Of a stretch of 64,000 nucleotides of DNA, positions 28,859 to 42,330 are shown piece after piece. Origin of the DNA: Torymus aiolomorphi (lineage: Eukaryota > Arthropoda > Insecta > Hymenoptera > Torymidae); contig CM070874.1 of NCBI GenBank assembly GCA_036365515.1, forward strand, positions 47,863,083 through 47,927,082. Reading direction: 5' to 3'. The notes below the pieces were generated by a model. The model was not told where the DNA came from and did no database searches. It was given only the letters and a program-made list of their open reading frames with translations. Both the position numbers and the translations under genes were made by a program. The stretch's first letter is position 1. The number at the start of each line of letters is the position of its first letter.

Positions 28859-31800
28859 TGTATTTGTTTGCGCGGGCCGCCGACGATATTTAGATTTGAA
28901 TTTTCGAGTCGTCGCAGGAGTCGTCGACGTTGTAAAAAAGGGCCATTTTTTCGAACGGGCGGACAACGTCGGAGAAAAAGAGAAACGTGCCTGCCATGTA
29001 TGTGCTAATGGTAGACGAATGCTCAAGCACGACATTCTCGATATGTCGTCGTGTTATTTTACACGCTTTTTCAAAAGGCTTTGTCCAATGTTTGTACTTC
29101 TTTCAGAGTTTTCGCTTACAACTAGCCGGCTTTGTCGCCGCGCTTCAACGTGTTGCTGGTCAGTTGGTCTTTGTCGGGAAAGTTTGCCTTTGAACGCGTT
29201 ATTGAAATTAAAATCAATTTTTATCGCCGCAAGAACTGAGTCATTTTTCACTCGAAGAATTTATTGTTTGACATTTTAAATGCAAATCAACTCCAAAATT
29301 GTTATGGTAATAAGCGATGCAACGATAAGCGGCGAGATTTCACTTGCGTCAGTGTATAGAAAAAAAAATCTTTATCATGAGTAATTAATGGTTCAAAATA
29401 ATTGAATAGTATGAAGGAGTGTGCTACGCATAAATTATATAACCATATAAATAAAAATTCATTCGCGTAGTAGTAAATTATGCCGCACATAATTTATTAT
29501 TGTGGTTCGACGAAAATTTTTACTTGATTATTAAATAAATTGACCAATTCACGTCATAAATTATGTCTAATTATTGCATAAAGTATTTTCCACTAATTCA
29601 TTGTTGAAATGATTTATTTTAATCGTATTAAATTCATTATTGCTGTACATCAACTTTATGCAAATTAATATACGTTATTAAACAATAGATCCGAATTCAC
29701 AAAGACTGAACGTCATAAAATAATCGTTAATAATTAAATGGCAATTTTCAATAATCGCAAAGGAGTCTATATTAAAACGAAATGAAATTTGTGCCAAAGT
29801 ATTAACATTCCATTCCTGCAATCAAGTGAAAAAATCTCTGAAAAAGAGTGAAATAAATGTCAAATGTGCAGGTAGCCAACGTCACATCGGCTTTAAAATC
29901 CTCGGCTGATCGGTGCTGTAGCGACATCAGGGCGCGTTGCAAGTGTCCCCGAGTGTTGATCGTTCTCACGGAACTTTCCTCGGCGAGCTTGACCCGTCGT
30001 CGGCCACCTCGTCGTCGTCGCCGCCGCCGCCGCCGTCTCCGGAGTTTCCAAACTCGCCCGCCACCGTGCAAGAGAGAAAGAGAGAGTGAGAGAGACAGAG
30101 AGACGGACGACGACGCTGGAGTTCCTTATCGAGCGAAAAGCCTCCCCCGCTCGCGGAGGCTTAAAGGCGTCGGTTTGATAATTCAGGAGCCGCTGCCGCC
30201 GCTGCCGACGACGACGAAGGGGCGAAGTGATAATGCTCCGGGAGCGTGCGCACGCTAGAGAATGTGTTTTGGCAAGTGGTGGCATCTGCGCTTAAACGAC
30301 GGCCGCGTGCGGGAGCTAGGGAAGGCGCGATCGCGCCAGAAAGAGAGAAGATGAGGCGCGCGTCAAGAAGAAAGTGCGAGGATGAGAAGCCGGTCCGAGA
30401 AGGTGGAGGGAGAAACTTGGCGACGAAGGAAGCGCCTGCTGCTAGCTGCTGCTGCTTCTTGCCTAATGATCTTTGTTTAATGGACGACGCCTGCACGCGC
30501 TAGATCTTCCCCACGCGACTTGCTCTGTCCTCTGTTGGGTCAATATATCTATATAGGCGATGGCTTTTTCTGTCGATATATAGATGCGCGACCGCGAATA
30601 TTCCACTCGGGGAGCTGCCGACGGGTAACGTCGGTCGTTGCTTCTCCGCGGGTTTTGTGAATTTAACGATCGGTGCCTTGGTACAAATTCATCTATATGA
30701 AATAGCCAAGAAATGCTACGATGAAACGATTTTTCGACCATTATTTGACTATTTCTTAGATTGACGTAACAACAAAATATTCGTATCTGATTTACTTACT
30801 AATTTTATCTTTGATGAAAGAGCATCAAAGTGTATTAGGTGGCTTACCAAAATATAAATAAATAACATTAAATAATAAATCATTTGTACTCGTTCTATGA
30901 ATAATTCAGCAAAACTTTTATTTCTCCGTCTGATTTTGTCTCTCTCACTCCTTGTCATAACAGCAGGCCTTCTACTATAGCCATTTCCAGACTAAAGAAA
31001 CTGATCAGTTTCAATGCCTTTAAAATACTCAAAAACAAGCCTGCGCTTGTCTTCGAAAAACTCATTCTATTTTTCAATCTATTAAATCGCCAAATAATAG
31101 GAGAAAAAGCGTTTCATCGGGAGCTAGAAATTGGATAAGAGAAATTCCTATTTTATAGCAAGTTTCTAATATAAATGATCAGTTATTAGTTATAAAATGT
31201 TTTGGATTTCAACCAGGGTGACGGCCGATGCAAGTTTAATGAAATATTTGAGCTCTGCCGTCATCGATTTAATTTTCGAACGTCCTTATATTACAAGCTT
31301 ATTATCTGTTCAAAATCAATTTTCAGTCTCAAAGTACATTGTTACGCTGGCATATTCAAAGCCACGAAGTTTCTGTAATACATGATACTGTTAATATGAA
31401 AAGTTGATGTAGTGGTGAGTTTAAAAAGATAAATTTTTAAAATACGCACAAGTTACAGGAGAAATTGTGGTTTGCGTAGAAGAAAGTGTTTCCGTATATA
31501 TTACATTTTTTATCGCTACTTGCTTATCTATAGTCAGCGGTAGACCGCACCTTCACAAATATTTACGAATCGATACGCGCACCTTCCCAGCGCTTAATCA
31601 ATTTAACAATGCATAATGTATTTACGAACGCGCCCGCAATCCCACTAATAATTTCTCTCCGGCCGGGCGGAGAGCACGGCCAATCGATCCACAAGCACAG
31701 CCGAAAGAGGGGAAAAAAGAGGTCGAAAACGCAGTGCCCGAGAGCGAACGAGACAGAAAGAGGAAGAAGCGCCGCACAATAACGAGGCCCCCTGTCTTTT

Positions 31801-34800
31801 TCTCTTTTCAGTGCCAATCGGCGCGGCGCGCGACCACAGCGCTCTCCGCACCCGCGCATATTCATTTCGAAAGAGAGACAGAGGAGCGCGGTCCCAAAAG
31901 GGCTCCGGCCGCGCGTGCTGCGCAATTTCGTTGTGGGAAATGCATAAAAGAGAGCGTCGCCGATGTCCATTTGCGCGAGCGCCAGTGCGAGCGTGCACGG
32001 GAGTGAGAGAGGCGAGTGCACCGAGAGGAGAAAGAGAGCGTCCCGACGATTACGGGGTTAATGGCGAGCGAAACGGTCCCGATGGATCGATCGATACGAT
32101 AAATCCCGCGGGTCCGCCGCCGACGCCGACGCGCGCGCGATTCGTGACCGGACGCGCGGGCCTCTCTCTTTCCGAGAGAATAGGCCTATACGCTCCCCTC
32201 TCTTTTATTCGCGGTCTCTATATGTGAATTTACGTATAGGTCGACAAGAGTAACGTTGTAATGAGATTCGGAAAGAATATTCTAATATCGGCCAATTACT
32301 ATGTCAACTTAATTGTTTCTAATAATTTCAGAACCCTTGCTTGTATAAAAAAAACTATATTCTAATCCATCATTCACGCCTACATAATTTTGACTTCTCA
32401 AATAATTAACACCTAATCCTTGTAGCTACTATGTACGTCTACAATAAAATCCAATGCTACGCTTGGTTTCCCTGCCGCTCTCGTTTTCTTCTGCTCTGTT
32501 TTTCTGCCTCACGAGAGCGCGATAAATCTATTATGCCGTACTTTGACTTGTCTTACGTGGATTTATGTAGTTGGCTTTAAGAGGGGGATTTTCAGTCGGA
32601 CAAATCAAACTGAGATATCAGTTCGGTGGCTTGCGAGGCTGTCGATTGGCGCTGCTTAGAGCACGAGGCTATTTGCGCAGCGGAATGTCCTTTAAAATAG
32701 AACTAATCGTCCTACGCGATCGAGCAGCCGAGAAATATCCTGTCGAGCCTCTTTTAAGGCAGTTTTTCCAGCTCCCTCTCCCTCTCTCTCTGTGACTCAT
32801 TGGCGTGGAGCACTTTGTTGTAATACTCTTAAAGAGTGATGTAAGTGCCGGCAAATACGAGTTCAATATCAATGGAAAACATCTGTTATTTCAAAATCGC
32901 TCGCTGAAAAAACATAAACATTCAAGTTTAACATTAGACATATTACTTTAGACAGATATCTCGGAGGGAAACTGTTTTAATTAAAATAGAAAATCAATTA
33001 TCGGATTCTGTCCGGGGTTCTGCTAACTAAATATGGATATAAAAGTGAAATAATTTTTTTAGTTATTTATTGCGCAAGATTTTTAACCACCCGTTAGCAA
33101 GTCGATACTAAATATTGATGAATGTGTACAAAGGAACGAGAAGCCGTAATAAAGTAAGAATTATTAGTCATAACCGGCAAACATGGAGCCCGCTAAACGC
33201 TGAAATTTTCATTTAAATTAAAATGAATAAATCAGTGGATATTATGTCGGCCGGAATAATCGACGCATGCAATTAAAAAATGATAACCAGCTTTCAATGC
33301 GAGGCGCATTTGTTTAAAGCCGCACTATTAAGACTCGCTTTCGCGAGGAAAGCGAGAGCGACGGAGGAGAGTAGCAGGCTGCAGGCGGAGAAAGAGGGAA
33401 GATAGCATTCACGGAATCTCGTAACGAGCCCAACTGTCAACGCGCCGATGGAGAACGACAATATCCAGACGCTGTGCATGGAGTGCGCGAGACGACGCCT
33501 ATTCAGCGAGAACCGCTGCAGCGACACCTCGTTTACGACGAGTGTTTTTCGTCACCAGCCGAGACGCGCCGGTTTCGATAAAAATTATAACAGATGTATG
33601 CGCTCGCTGCACGACACGCGCGCCTCGAATAATATACAGTAGAAGCAGACTTACTCGGCTCTGCGCTGCGCTCTTCTATTATCGAGTGCACTTCAACGAG
33701 CAGCTCGCCTGCTTTGAAGGAATTCCGCCGGTTGTACGCCCGCCAAGCGCTGAGAGAGGCGTAGAATATACATACTTTGACGACGCATTATTAAAATACT
33801 AGAAATGGAAGCCAAACAAAATTAATTATTCCATTCGCAGCATGTATGCGGAATCGTCTTGGGGTAGCATAATAAGTAAATTAGTTTAACCTAATTAAAA
33901 CTAACATTCGTAGAGAATGTGACGTTCAGTTTACTCAAACTGAAATGACTTGATTCGAATTCGTATATACCTTCGCGTAAACCGGAAAAAATGTTAATTA
34001 AACATCTATAATCTCCTTCGTGTTGCAAGTCTAAAAAATTACCGAATAATAGCACACATACCACACCGGGTGAAAGAGAGAGAGAGAGAGAGAGAGTTTT
34101 TGTGCAGACTATTATCCCGCAAAGGCCGAGCGCGCAAATAGAAATCGCTACACATACATTGTCAACTCGTAGTGACTTATTTAATAGCAGGCCATTACCA
34201 TTAGTTAAAGCTCTTGCATGCTCGGCGGCTGCGGCGGCGCAGATGAAGCCGCGCGATGATGCACTTAATCAAGAGCGCATTCGTCTCGCGAGCTAAATAA
34301 TCCGCTCCGAGCTCTTTCTCTTTCGCTCCCCCTCGATCTACAAATTTTTCTCCTCCCAGGCGCGCGCGATGCATGCAGGTACGTACGGCTCGAAAGAGAG
34401 ATGTAGAAAGAGACAAGGGCCCGCGCAGAGACGACAAAGACGGCGACATCGGGAAGAGAGCGCTCTCTCTCTCTCTCTCTCTCTCTCAGAGCCGGAGGAC
34501 TTAATTGGTTTGTCCGCTAATTAATGCCGATTCGTGCGAAGCTCGATCGCTTCTCTTCGTGCACACACATGTAGCTACATCGGGGCTCTATAGAGGCCTT
34601 ACGTGTCCGCGCGCCGTGAGTCTAGCCGAGGAAGAAAGTGATAGGGCGCCGACCCACTACCGCACGCGGTCTATAGAGTTTAACGTACGCGACGAAAGGA
34701 AAAGAATAGCTCGGCTATATGTGCAGTGCTAACCCCTTTTGCCTCCCTTATTATAGACGACTATAACTTTCTTGCGTTGATCTTGTTAACCTCGACTGCG

Positions 34801-35130
34801 CGCGTTATTTAAGTAGAGACGTGCTGGCAAAATGGGAACTCAAGGCAAATGATACGTGGACGTGTGTATGTATTTTTGTTCCGACTCTTCTATGTATACA
34901 CACACCATCGCTGTACTCGACAAGTTTAATTTTCCTATTTAAGGAAAGGCTTTGCCTTACTTTGGTAATTTTCAACTATTTTTACTGTTTTGTTAAGCAA
35001 ACGTGGCTTTTTCGAACTTTACTTACTGTTAGCCTGGCAAGCTCATTTGGAGTTGGACTGCTTTCTACAAGTCAATAAGTGCTCAAAGTAGGCGGTAGTG
35101 TTCTATTATTCATAATGCTGTAGGATCGAT
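28859..35130. other. Gene-free region
   Basis: No supported gene. CpG-rich parts (29930-30530, 31560-32230, 33290-33770, 34230-34730) alternate with AT-rich DNA. Short microsatellites: (GA)n at 34076-34096 and (CT)n at 34463-34488. A 64-codon ATG frame at 33448-33642 with a CxxC pair is the best small ORF but has no other support. Confidence 0.45.
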
Positions 35131-35139
35131 TTAAACTAA

Positions 35140-35366
35140 ATGGGTCTGAAGTTTGCAACGTTGGAGTGCAACGAAATAAAAAAAAATAATAATTCATTTT
35201 ACTTCACATTTATGCTAATAATATTAATTTTGCGTATAGATTTAGTATTTTATAGTATAAAATAACTTTAAAGCAAAGGTTTAGATAAAATTTCCATTGT
35301 TTGAAAACTTTAATCAATCGTGAAAAATTATTTCGTTGCATTCCAATGATGCAAACTTCAGACCCG
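35140..35366. mobile_element. 227-bp MITE with 9-bp target duplication
   Basis: Terminal inverted repeats of about 38 bp: the left begins GGGTCTGAAGTTTGCAACG and the right ends TGCAAACTTCAGACCC; both continue inward to a TTATTTCGTTGCA-type block. The 9-bp duplication TTAAACTAA is exact at 35131-35139 and 35367-35375. A 9-bp duplication with long inverted repeats fits the Mutator/MuDR superfamily; other superfamilies with 8-9 bp duplications are possible. No coding frame. Confidence 0.9.
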
Positions 35367-35872
35367 TTAAACTAATTTCTTGACTTTATTTATAGTTTAA
35401 TTTCTTGTAGCATAGTTATGATACTTTACCGATAATTTTATGACACTTATCGAAACGTTGAACTTTGTTGTTCAACAACAATAATTAGAGTCTAAAAAAT
35501 AAGCCACTTTATAGATGTGTGAGAAACGTGCTTGAAATTATTCATACACTCGTTACAAACTAACGGTATGTGAAGTTGTTAATATTTTATGATTTAAAAT
35601 ATACAATATTTTAATGCGCCTGAAGGTATATTTTTATGTAACGTCCAACACGTGGCAGTAAGAGAGTGATAGCTGACTTCCGATGCATAGCCCCAGTTAT
35701 TAATACCCGCAAGTTAAATATAGTATAACAGACATACGCCGGGTAAAAAAAGACGATCGACCGTTCGACAGGTCAAACTATCCGCAACAGACGAGAGTTC
35801 ACTTTGGTATGGAGAATAACTTAAACGGATAGAGCGTCGTAGAGTCTAAAAAGAGCGCAAAAGGTATGCTAC

Positions 35873-35876
<4 letters not shown>

Positions 35877-35948
<72 letters not shown>
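35877..35948. repeat. (GA)n microsatellite
   Basis: Uninterrupted GA run of about 72 bases between unique flanks, ending GAGAAGCAGC. Confidence 0.96.
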
Positions 35949-35950
<2 letters not shown>

Positions 35951-36549
35951 CAGCTCTCACGGCGTCTTCGCCAGTTGGGAGTTACCGGTGTACTTTACAT
36001 ATTTAAATTGGAAGTGTCGATTCCCTCGTTCCACCGATTGACAGCCGACCAGTCCGGCACCAAAAGATGAAATCTTTCCAAAGTAGTTTTCCAACTGCTC
36101 GAAATTCGCCGCGGCGCTTAAGCGCGATGTGTGCCGTGCTCATGAAATCGCAAAGCTAAAAGAAGCGGCTTAACTTGAATAAGTCAGCCGGAATTTTTAG
36201 GCACCCGCGAGTGTTTATTGAACGTCGCTTCTAGTGCGGTGGGAGAAATAAAAAAAGAGCGGCCAGGGGCCATCGTGGGAGGCCAAATTTTAAAGTATTG
36301 GGAGACGACAGAAGGTTTTGGAGTTGTTTACACAAGAGCCGAGTGCAAAAACTATAACGTCTACTCCGCGAGAATCTTCCGAGAATTATGACTTTAGATG
36401 GATTTTCGTAAAAAATTTAATGCGGGTATTGAATATTGTACGAATATTCCGAGAAGCGAAATGCTTTTAATATCTGGAAAACAATTATTCACGCGCGTTC
36501 TACTATTTTAAACAACATACTTTGTACATTTACTTAAAATCAGTTTATT

Positions 36550-36801
36550 TCCTCGTAGAAATGTTAACCAGAAGCTAGCTATTTTTCAGTTAAGTTTATG
36601 GCTGAAAACGAGCATTGCTTGTATTTAATAATTGTGTACCAATCCGAAATAAATTATGGCATTTACACTTCATAAAATATGTATTTTAAATAATAGTAGA
36701 ACTTTTAGAATTATATTATTTTTGCATTATGATTTTTGCTAAAAATGCTTCCATTTAATTATCACGTTAGCTAATAAAATATGGTTAATTTTCTACCAGG
36801 G
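36550..36801. mobile_element. About 250-bp inverted-repeat element, family C (CCCTGGTAGAAA ends)
   Basis: The left end CCTCGTAGAAATGTTAACCA and the right end GGTTAATTTTCTACCAGGG are imperfect inverted repeats. The left half runs parallel to 22243-22350 and the termini match the palindrome at 25383-25480. AT-rich and non-coding. No clear target duplication seen. Confidence 0.75.
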
Positions 36802-39800
36802 TTGTAGCTTTCAATTATCAGTATAAATAAATTTTACATAAGCTACTTATTTAATAACTGCGTAAGCATTGTAATCACACGAGGTTTGTAAAATTTTAGT
36901 AATTTTTAGAATCATTTGCATTCATTATAATAATGGCTGCATGAAAACACTGAAAGCTGTAATCAAATAACGGAGTGCGTTATTTTCTCTCCGTAATGAT
37001 AAGATCGTGCTTCGAAACGACGCCGTATTTCATCATCAGAGCAATCTAACTATTTGATTTAATTATTTTTATCTGCATGTTGAATTAAAAATCTCTACAG
37101 CAATTGACCTGCACTACAAGCACTCAAATAGGGTTTTATCCGCGACTTTCTCGTGCGATTCGCGGGTCGAGCAGTGAAGAATTGCAGTCAATCAAAGTGA
37201 AAATAATTTTGCCCCGCGCGGACTGCAGCCGTAATATTACGAGCAAAACAACAAAGGCAAAAATCGGGTCAATAATAATTAACGATTCGATTAAAAGTCT
37301 TTTTCACGGAAGCGCGATCGCAGGCGGCCGAGGAGGTATCAGTCATGGCGATAAGTGCATGACAAGCAGATGAGAAGCAGTAAGGAGCCAGTGTTCAACA
37401 CCAATCAATTATGCCGTTATCGCGAGAGATGCGCTCGCTCGCTCTTTCTCTCTCCCTCGCGTTTCGCCTCGCATGGGCAGACCCACTTTTTGAAACGATC
37501 GTCACGGCTGGTTCGCGCGAGCCGAGAGCTTGTTTACTCGATATTCGCGCCGCGCGCGAGCCGAGAGAGAAAGAGAGATCGACGTTTTTCGCGGAATCCA
37601 CGAGATGGATAGAGCCTTGAACTCTAAAGTTTTCGCAAATTGCATGCAGCAGCGAGTCTGAAATTGAAGCCTGCAGCGCGCAGGCACGCCAGCGAGTGCG
37701 CGCGGGATGCTGCACTTTAACGGGGTAAGTCTGCGAGACGTATGATTTCATTTTCTACTTTTTTCCAAAACACTTGCAAACTCAATCTTTGGATAATTAT
37801 GGAGAAATTCATTTTTTCGAAGTATACCGTGCAGTAACAATCTTATCTAGTGGTTAATTATACTTTTGCTTCCGTTTTATAATATTATGATATCGGTAAT
37901 AAAGCTTTTAATAAACCGATCACGAGCGGAGTTGGAAAGAAACTAGTTAATAGTATTCACTGTCGTACACGCTTTTCACCTGTCATTTTGATATACCTCG
38001 CGTATTCATATACGCAAGCAATAAAATATTCACGAACTACGACGCTATTCTTAGTACGATCAGTTGTATGCTACGCGGTAGCTTATTATTTTATTCTAAA
38101 AAAATCTACTACCGAACGTTTGTGTGTTTATAAATAATTAATACACTTATTTTCACGACAAATTTTAATCTTACTATTACGCTGCAAATATTACACGAGC
38201 ATCCGTGCTGGGTATTACCATTATATTTTCATATTAGCAAAAAAAGACAGAATCGCGCGCGGACAGAGCGCGAGGGGAATAATAAACGAAGTGCGCGCGG
38301 CCAGGCTACGCGGGCTCGCTGGGCTTATGAAGGAAAAAAACGTGCGTGTATTACGTGTAATGCAGACACGGAATTATCGATTATGCAGGACGGGGCGTTG
38401 TCTTTTTCCACAAATGATCGTCCGTCGCGCGAGCAGGCCGAACGTACACGTTAGTTTGCCGTTGCCACCGCCACGGCCGCGAGCGCGCATTGAGGGAAAG
38501 AGTCTATCTTTAGCGCGCAAGAAAGAGAGAGAGCAGCGCACTCGCTATAGTTTTCAATTAATAATTCCTAGAGTGTACGACCGCCGCGTCTGGAGGCGGC
38601 TCCCGCGCATTCACTCGCGCTCGAACACACACATACACAAACCATAATACTCAGCGAGACATTTTTAACGCGCCGTGCGCTTCTTCCTATAGGCAGCCGC
38701 ACGGACACACGCGCGCGTCTATTATAAACGTAGACGGCGCGGAAAATAAACTTTGAACTCGCGATGAGGCGCTGTACTTATTCGTTGTGCGTGCATGATC
38801 GACCTTTCGCGGTATCGATCGAGGCCTTTGTATTTTTATTGCACCGGAAATGAGCCGCGTGTTTTATTATTATCAGCAGGTGCTTATTTTTCTTCCCACT
38901 TACTGCTAAATTTAACGGGGTTTACTGCCCTCTTGGGTATAATATTAATCCATCGATGGGCTGCTGAGTCGCCTATCGGGGATCATTGAGGTCGTAAGAT
39001 ACATTAACAACTTTGACGTAAGTACTGCAAACAATTTCTTAGTCCTTTTCTCGTTTTAGCAACTTATCTGCATCGTATAGTTTCTTGGAAAACACCATTT
39101 TTTCGATGGAAATTGTTTAGACTTTGTCAAGAAACTTATCTTCGCGAAAAGCGTTAGAAATGAATATCAGAGAGTATCTTGCGTAATGTCATACTGATGT
39201 TTTTACACAGAACGACGAAAGTCAAAGCATCCTTTCAATCATTATAAAAGATTGACTACTTCAATATTTTTCAGCCGCTAATCCGACTATGAAGCGAGAC
39301 TTCAGCCGAGCAAGATAAATTTGAAACGCGTTCGCGTCGTGATAAAAGCTTGACATTCTTAAAGGATAGGAACTTTAATTTGTGGTCTAATTTGTTACAG
39401 GATCGCGCGCGCTATTTATAACAGATGAAAATTGAATCAATATTGACTGACTGATCGAAATTTGCGGCAGTGAAAGCCAGAAGTAGTAAGTATAGCATTT
39501 TATCAGAATCCGGCGAGATTAAAGTGATTGTCGCATTAATTAATCGGCACTCGCAATCAATTAAAAATAGATCGATTAAGCGAGACAGGCGTGTTTTACG
39601 AAAGGCGAAAGTTCGGTAAACAGCGCGCACGCGGGCGGCAGGCTTAAATCAGAGTGAGTTAAGAACGGAACGTTCGACAAGCGGCTAGCAAAGTTCGACT
39701 CTATATATCGGTCTCTCTCTTTGCTACTCTGCCGATCGAGCCTCTCTTCTCTCGTATAAATTTTAGATGAGCTCAAAGCTGAACGACGCTAATCTACCGC

Positions 39801-41641
39801 GACGTCTCGATCGTTGCGCTCTGTCCCGCTCGCTTCGCGGACCTCCGAACTCTCCCGAAAGCAATCTCTTAATCTCTTTGCGCTCGCCTCCGATCCTCTT
39901 TTCCGGCTATCTCGCTTTTTTGCCGCCTGTCTTCCTGCTCCGCCCGCTCTTCTCTTCTCCCTCTTGCTCCACTCGACGACTTTTCCACAATGAAAGAAAT
40001 TAACTCGATATAGGCGGGCTGCAACGAAAACTTTAAAAAAACCTTTCTAAGTAATTAAGCGCCTAGCGGGCTGCGAGACTTTACTTTGTCGATTCCTACT
40101 TTATTCCCTTCTTACGGATTAAAAATTCATTTGCCGTATAATTAACACTTTATTCTCTGCTCGTCCGATAAATTTTATAAGCTCGGGAAATTATTAATTA
40201 GCCTCGACTGTTGATTGAATAAATGTACTCGAGAACTGCTTGAAGTGATATTTAAACCTTTTTCTTTTGCTCTTATCGGAATTTTACAAAAGTCACTTTT
40301 TCTATTAAAATGTTTATTTTGCGCTTCGTTTGCATCTTATGAATAATTTGTGTGCAGCAGCCGGGCTGCATCCGATCCTAGACGAGGATATTTTCGAATT
40401 TCGTGTGATTCAGTTAAGACCGTACTTTGACATTTAAATAACATCCTCTCTCGTTCGCGCGCGCCTCTCTTTTTCGCCGTGGTGACACAGCACGCCGGAA
40501 ATACGCTGAGTGCATTATGAGTCACGATAAAAGCTCTCTCTCTCTCGCTTTTCCGACTTCAAGGGGGAGCGAAAAATAAGTTTAAAACTTAATCGTTTGT
40601 CTAGGATTCTGCGCGCGCGCCAGGCGTTCCTCGCCGAGGCGAGAAAGCGAGTGAGAAAACTTGCGCTAATCGAATGAACGAATTAACATCTTCAAGCCCT
40701 TTTCCCGACGGCGCACGGAAACAGCCGCCTGGAGAGAAAGTGTCAAAAGAGAGCGCGCGGGAAAACAATTTTACCTCTCTTCTCTGCGCCCGGCCGTCGG
40801 ACGGGCGAACACCTCCGCGCGAGGCTCTTCCAGGAAATTTCTCACGGAACGGGCTCGATCATATAATAGAGCGCGGGCGACTTCGTGACCATCTCGATGT
40901 ATTACAAGCGAGCGAGCAGTCGAGCGGCAATGAAAATTCGCGGAATCTATGTGCCGCTCGTTCGCCGCCGAGATTTCGTACACGCGAGTACAGAACGGCA
41001 CTGTGCAGTACGGCGTATATACGAGCGGAGGCCGGCTCCCTCGAATTATCCCGGCGTTGTTTACCTATGGAATTGATAGTGCACGACGATTGCGGGACGC
41101 ATGCCCATTTCGTTATCGCTTTGGGCTTTTCCTTTTGCATTGGGGGGTCATGTCGGTCGGGGTTTAAAGGAGTCATGTGTCGTCTTTCCGTATTACAGGC
41201 ACAGTGTAAACAATGATGTCTCGTGTAGATATTTTCGAGTTTACTGTTTTCTACACACAGTATCAAAGCTCTGTATTTATTTACGAGCACTGTACTTTAA
41301 TAATATTGGCATTCTTTCGCGTTCCAATTATTCCAGCCGTTAAACTTCGAGGTATTAAAGGCAGAATTATTTAAATGACCTGTGAGATATTGTAACTTTT
41401 GTTTCCGCGCTCCTTCTCGGGAAAACCTGAGTTTGAGCGTCTTTTTCACTGGAAAAAACTTTAAAGGCTTTACGGCAAATTTTTTATTTACTGCGAGGGC
41501 TTCGAGAACTTTTAATGCTTTCAACTCGAGTGCTCACAATACCCACTATCAGATCCATTCGCGAAAACCAGTTGAATCACTCCCCCAGCTTTTGTCATAG
41601 TAACTGGATTTTTCGTAAAAAAATATAGATAAGGAGGGCTT
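36802..41641. other. Gene-free region, presumed intron 1 of the minus-strand gene
   Basis: Lies just downstream, on the minus strand, of the signal-peptide exon at 41644-41725. It holds CpG-rich blocks (37390-37720, 38260-38720, 40440-41060) and AT-rich DNA. A 180-codon plus-strand ATG frame at 40674-41216 overlaps long antisense frames and has no recognisable domain, so I do not call it. Calling this an intron rests on the donor at 41643-41642. Confidence 0.45.
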
Positions 41642-41643
41642 AC

Positions 41644-41725
41644 CTTGTACGAAAGATGCGAGAGTCACGAGCAGGATCGCAAGCTGAACGAGGAGGTGGC
41701 GGCGGCACGGCATTTTTGCAGGCAT
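41644..41725 (-). CDS. First coding exon: signal peptide of an unidentified secreted or receptor protein
   Basis: The minus strand reads ATG (41725-41723) through 27 codons: a short basic start (MPAKMPCRR), a hydrophobic core (HLLVQLAILLVTLASFVQ), then the first base of a Gly codon, directly followed by a GTAAGC splice donor at 41643. This is a textbook signal peptide, and a phase-1 intron just after the leader is common in secreted proteins and cell-surface receptors. A second in-frame ATG lies four codons in. CpG-rich DNA upstream is consistent with a promoter. Mature protein, family and later exons are not visible, so I give no name. If the gene is real, its first intron probably exceeds 41 kb. 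The frame reads on past the donor only into AT-rich, intron-like sequence. Confidence 0.65.
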
Positions 41726-42330
41726 TATCGGTAGTAGCACTTTGACAGAACCGTTTTCTTATCACCAGCAACAACACGCATTTATCGCACTATCAGTTGC
41801 AACACACACACATTACTCTGGACGAGGGGAAGCTGCTGCCGCTTCTGCGCTGAACGCGCCGGGAGTTTTCTCTCGCTCTCTGCAAATTGCCGAAACAAAT
41901 TCGCACTGTGTGCGCTCGCGGAGATTAGAGGGAGGAGCGCGCGGCGAGCAGCAGCTGCAGCAGCGGTACTCTGCCGGCGCCGCGTGATATCATGCATCGG
42001 CCTGTCGCCATACCGACCACGATAACACACAACTCTTTCACTCGCTTTATGTCTCGCCCCCGCGCCTTACAGTCAAAAGTCGTCTTGCGCTGCAAAACAG
42101 ACGATACTTTCAACCTCACTAGAGCACCGGGCGTGCAGCGACAGTCGCCTGCTAACGGCTCACTTCGTCAAATTCACTATACGCAGGTATACGCAAAAAT
42201 TCACACACTTGAGCGCGCACTTTTTGAAAAAATTTGAAAATCCCACGGGAACATCCAAGTATCGGCAGTGGCAGTCGGTCGAGCGAGTGGCACGGTGATT
42301 TTTCGCGCTATTTAGATTCGATTTGCATGC
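41726..42330 (-). promoter_or_regulatory. Presumed 5' UTR and promoter region of the signal-peptide gene
   Basis: CpG-rich stretch immediately upstream (minus strand) of the ATG at 41725, with a GCAGCTGCTGC-type repeat (41949-41966) and short CA runs. No clear TATA box or initiator could be singled out, so the transcription start is unknown. If a noncoding upstream exon exists, part of this DNA would be intron. Confidence 0.35.

Noticed and set aside
33448..33642. 64-codon ATG ORF with CxxC and a good start context
   Set aside because: CpG-rich context with an antisense frame of similar length; no homology recognised and no other support.
40674..41216. 180-codon ATG ORF just downstream of the signal-peptide exon, opposite strand
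   Set aside because: No domain, basic low-complexity composition, and overlapping antisense frames of over 140 codons.
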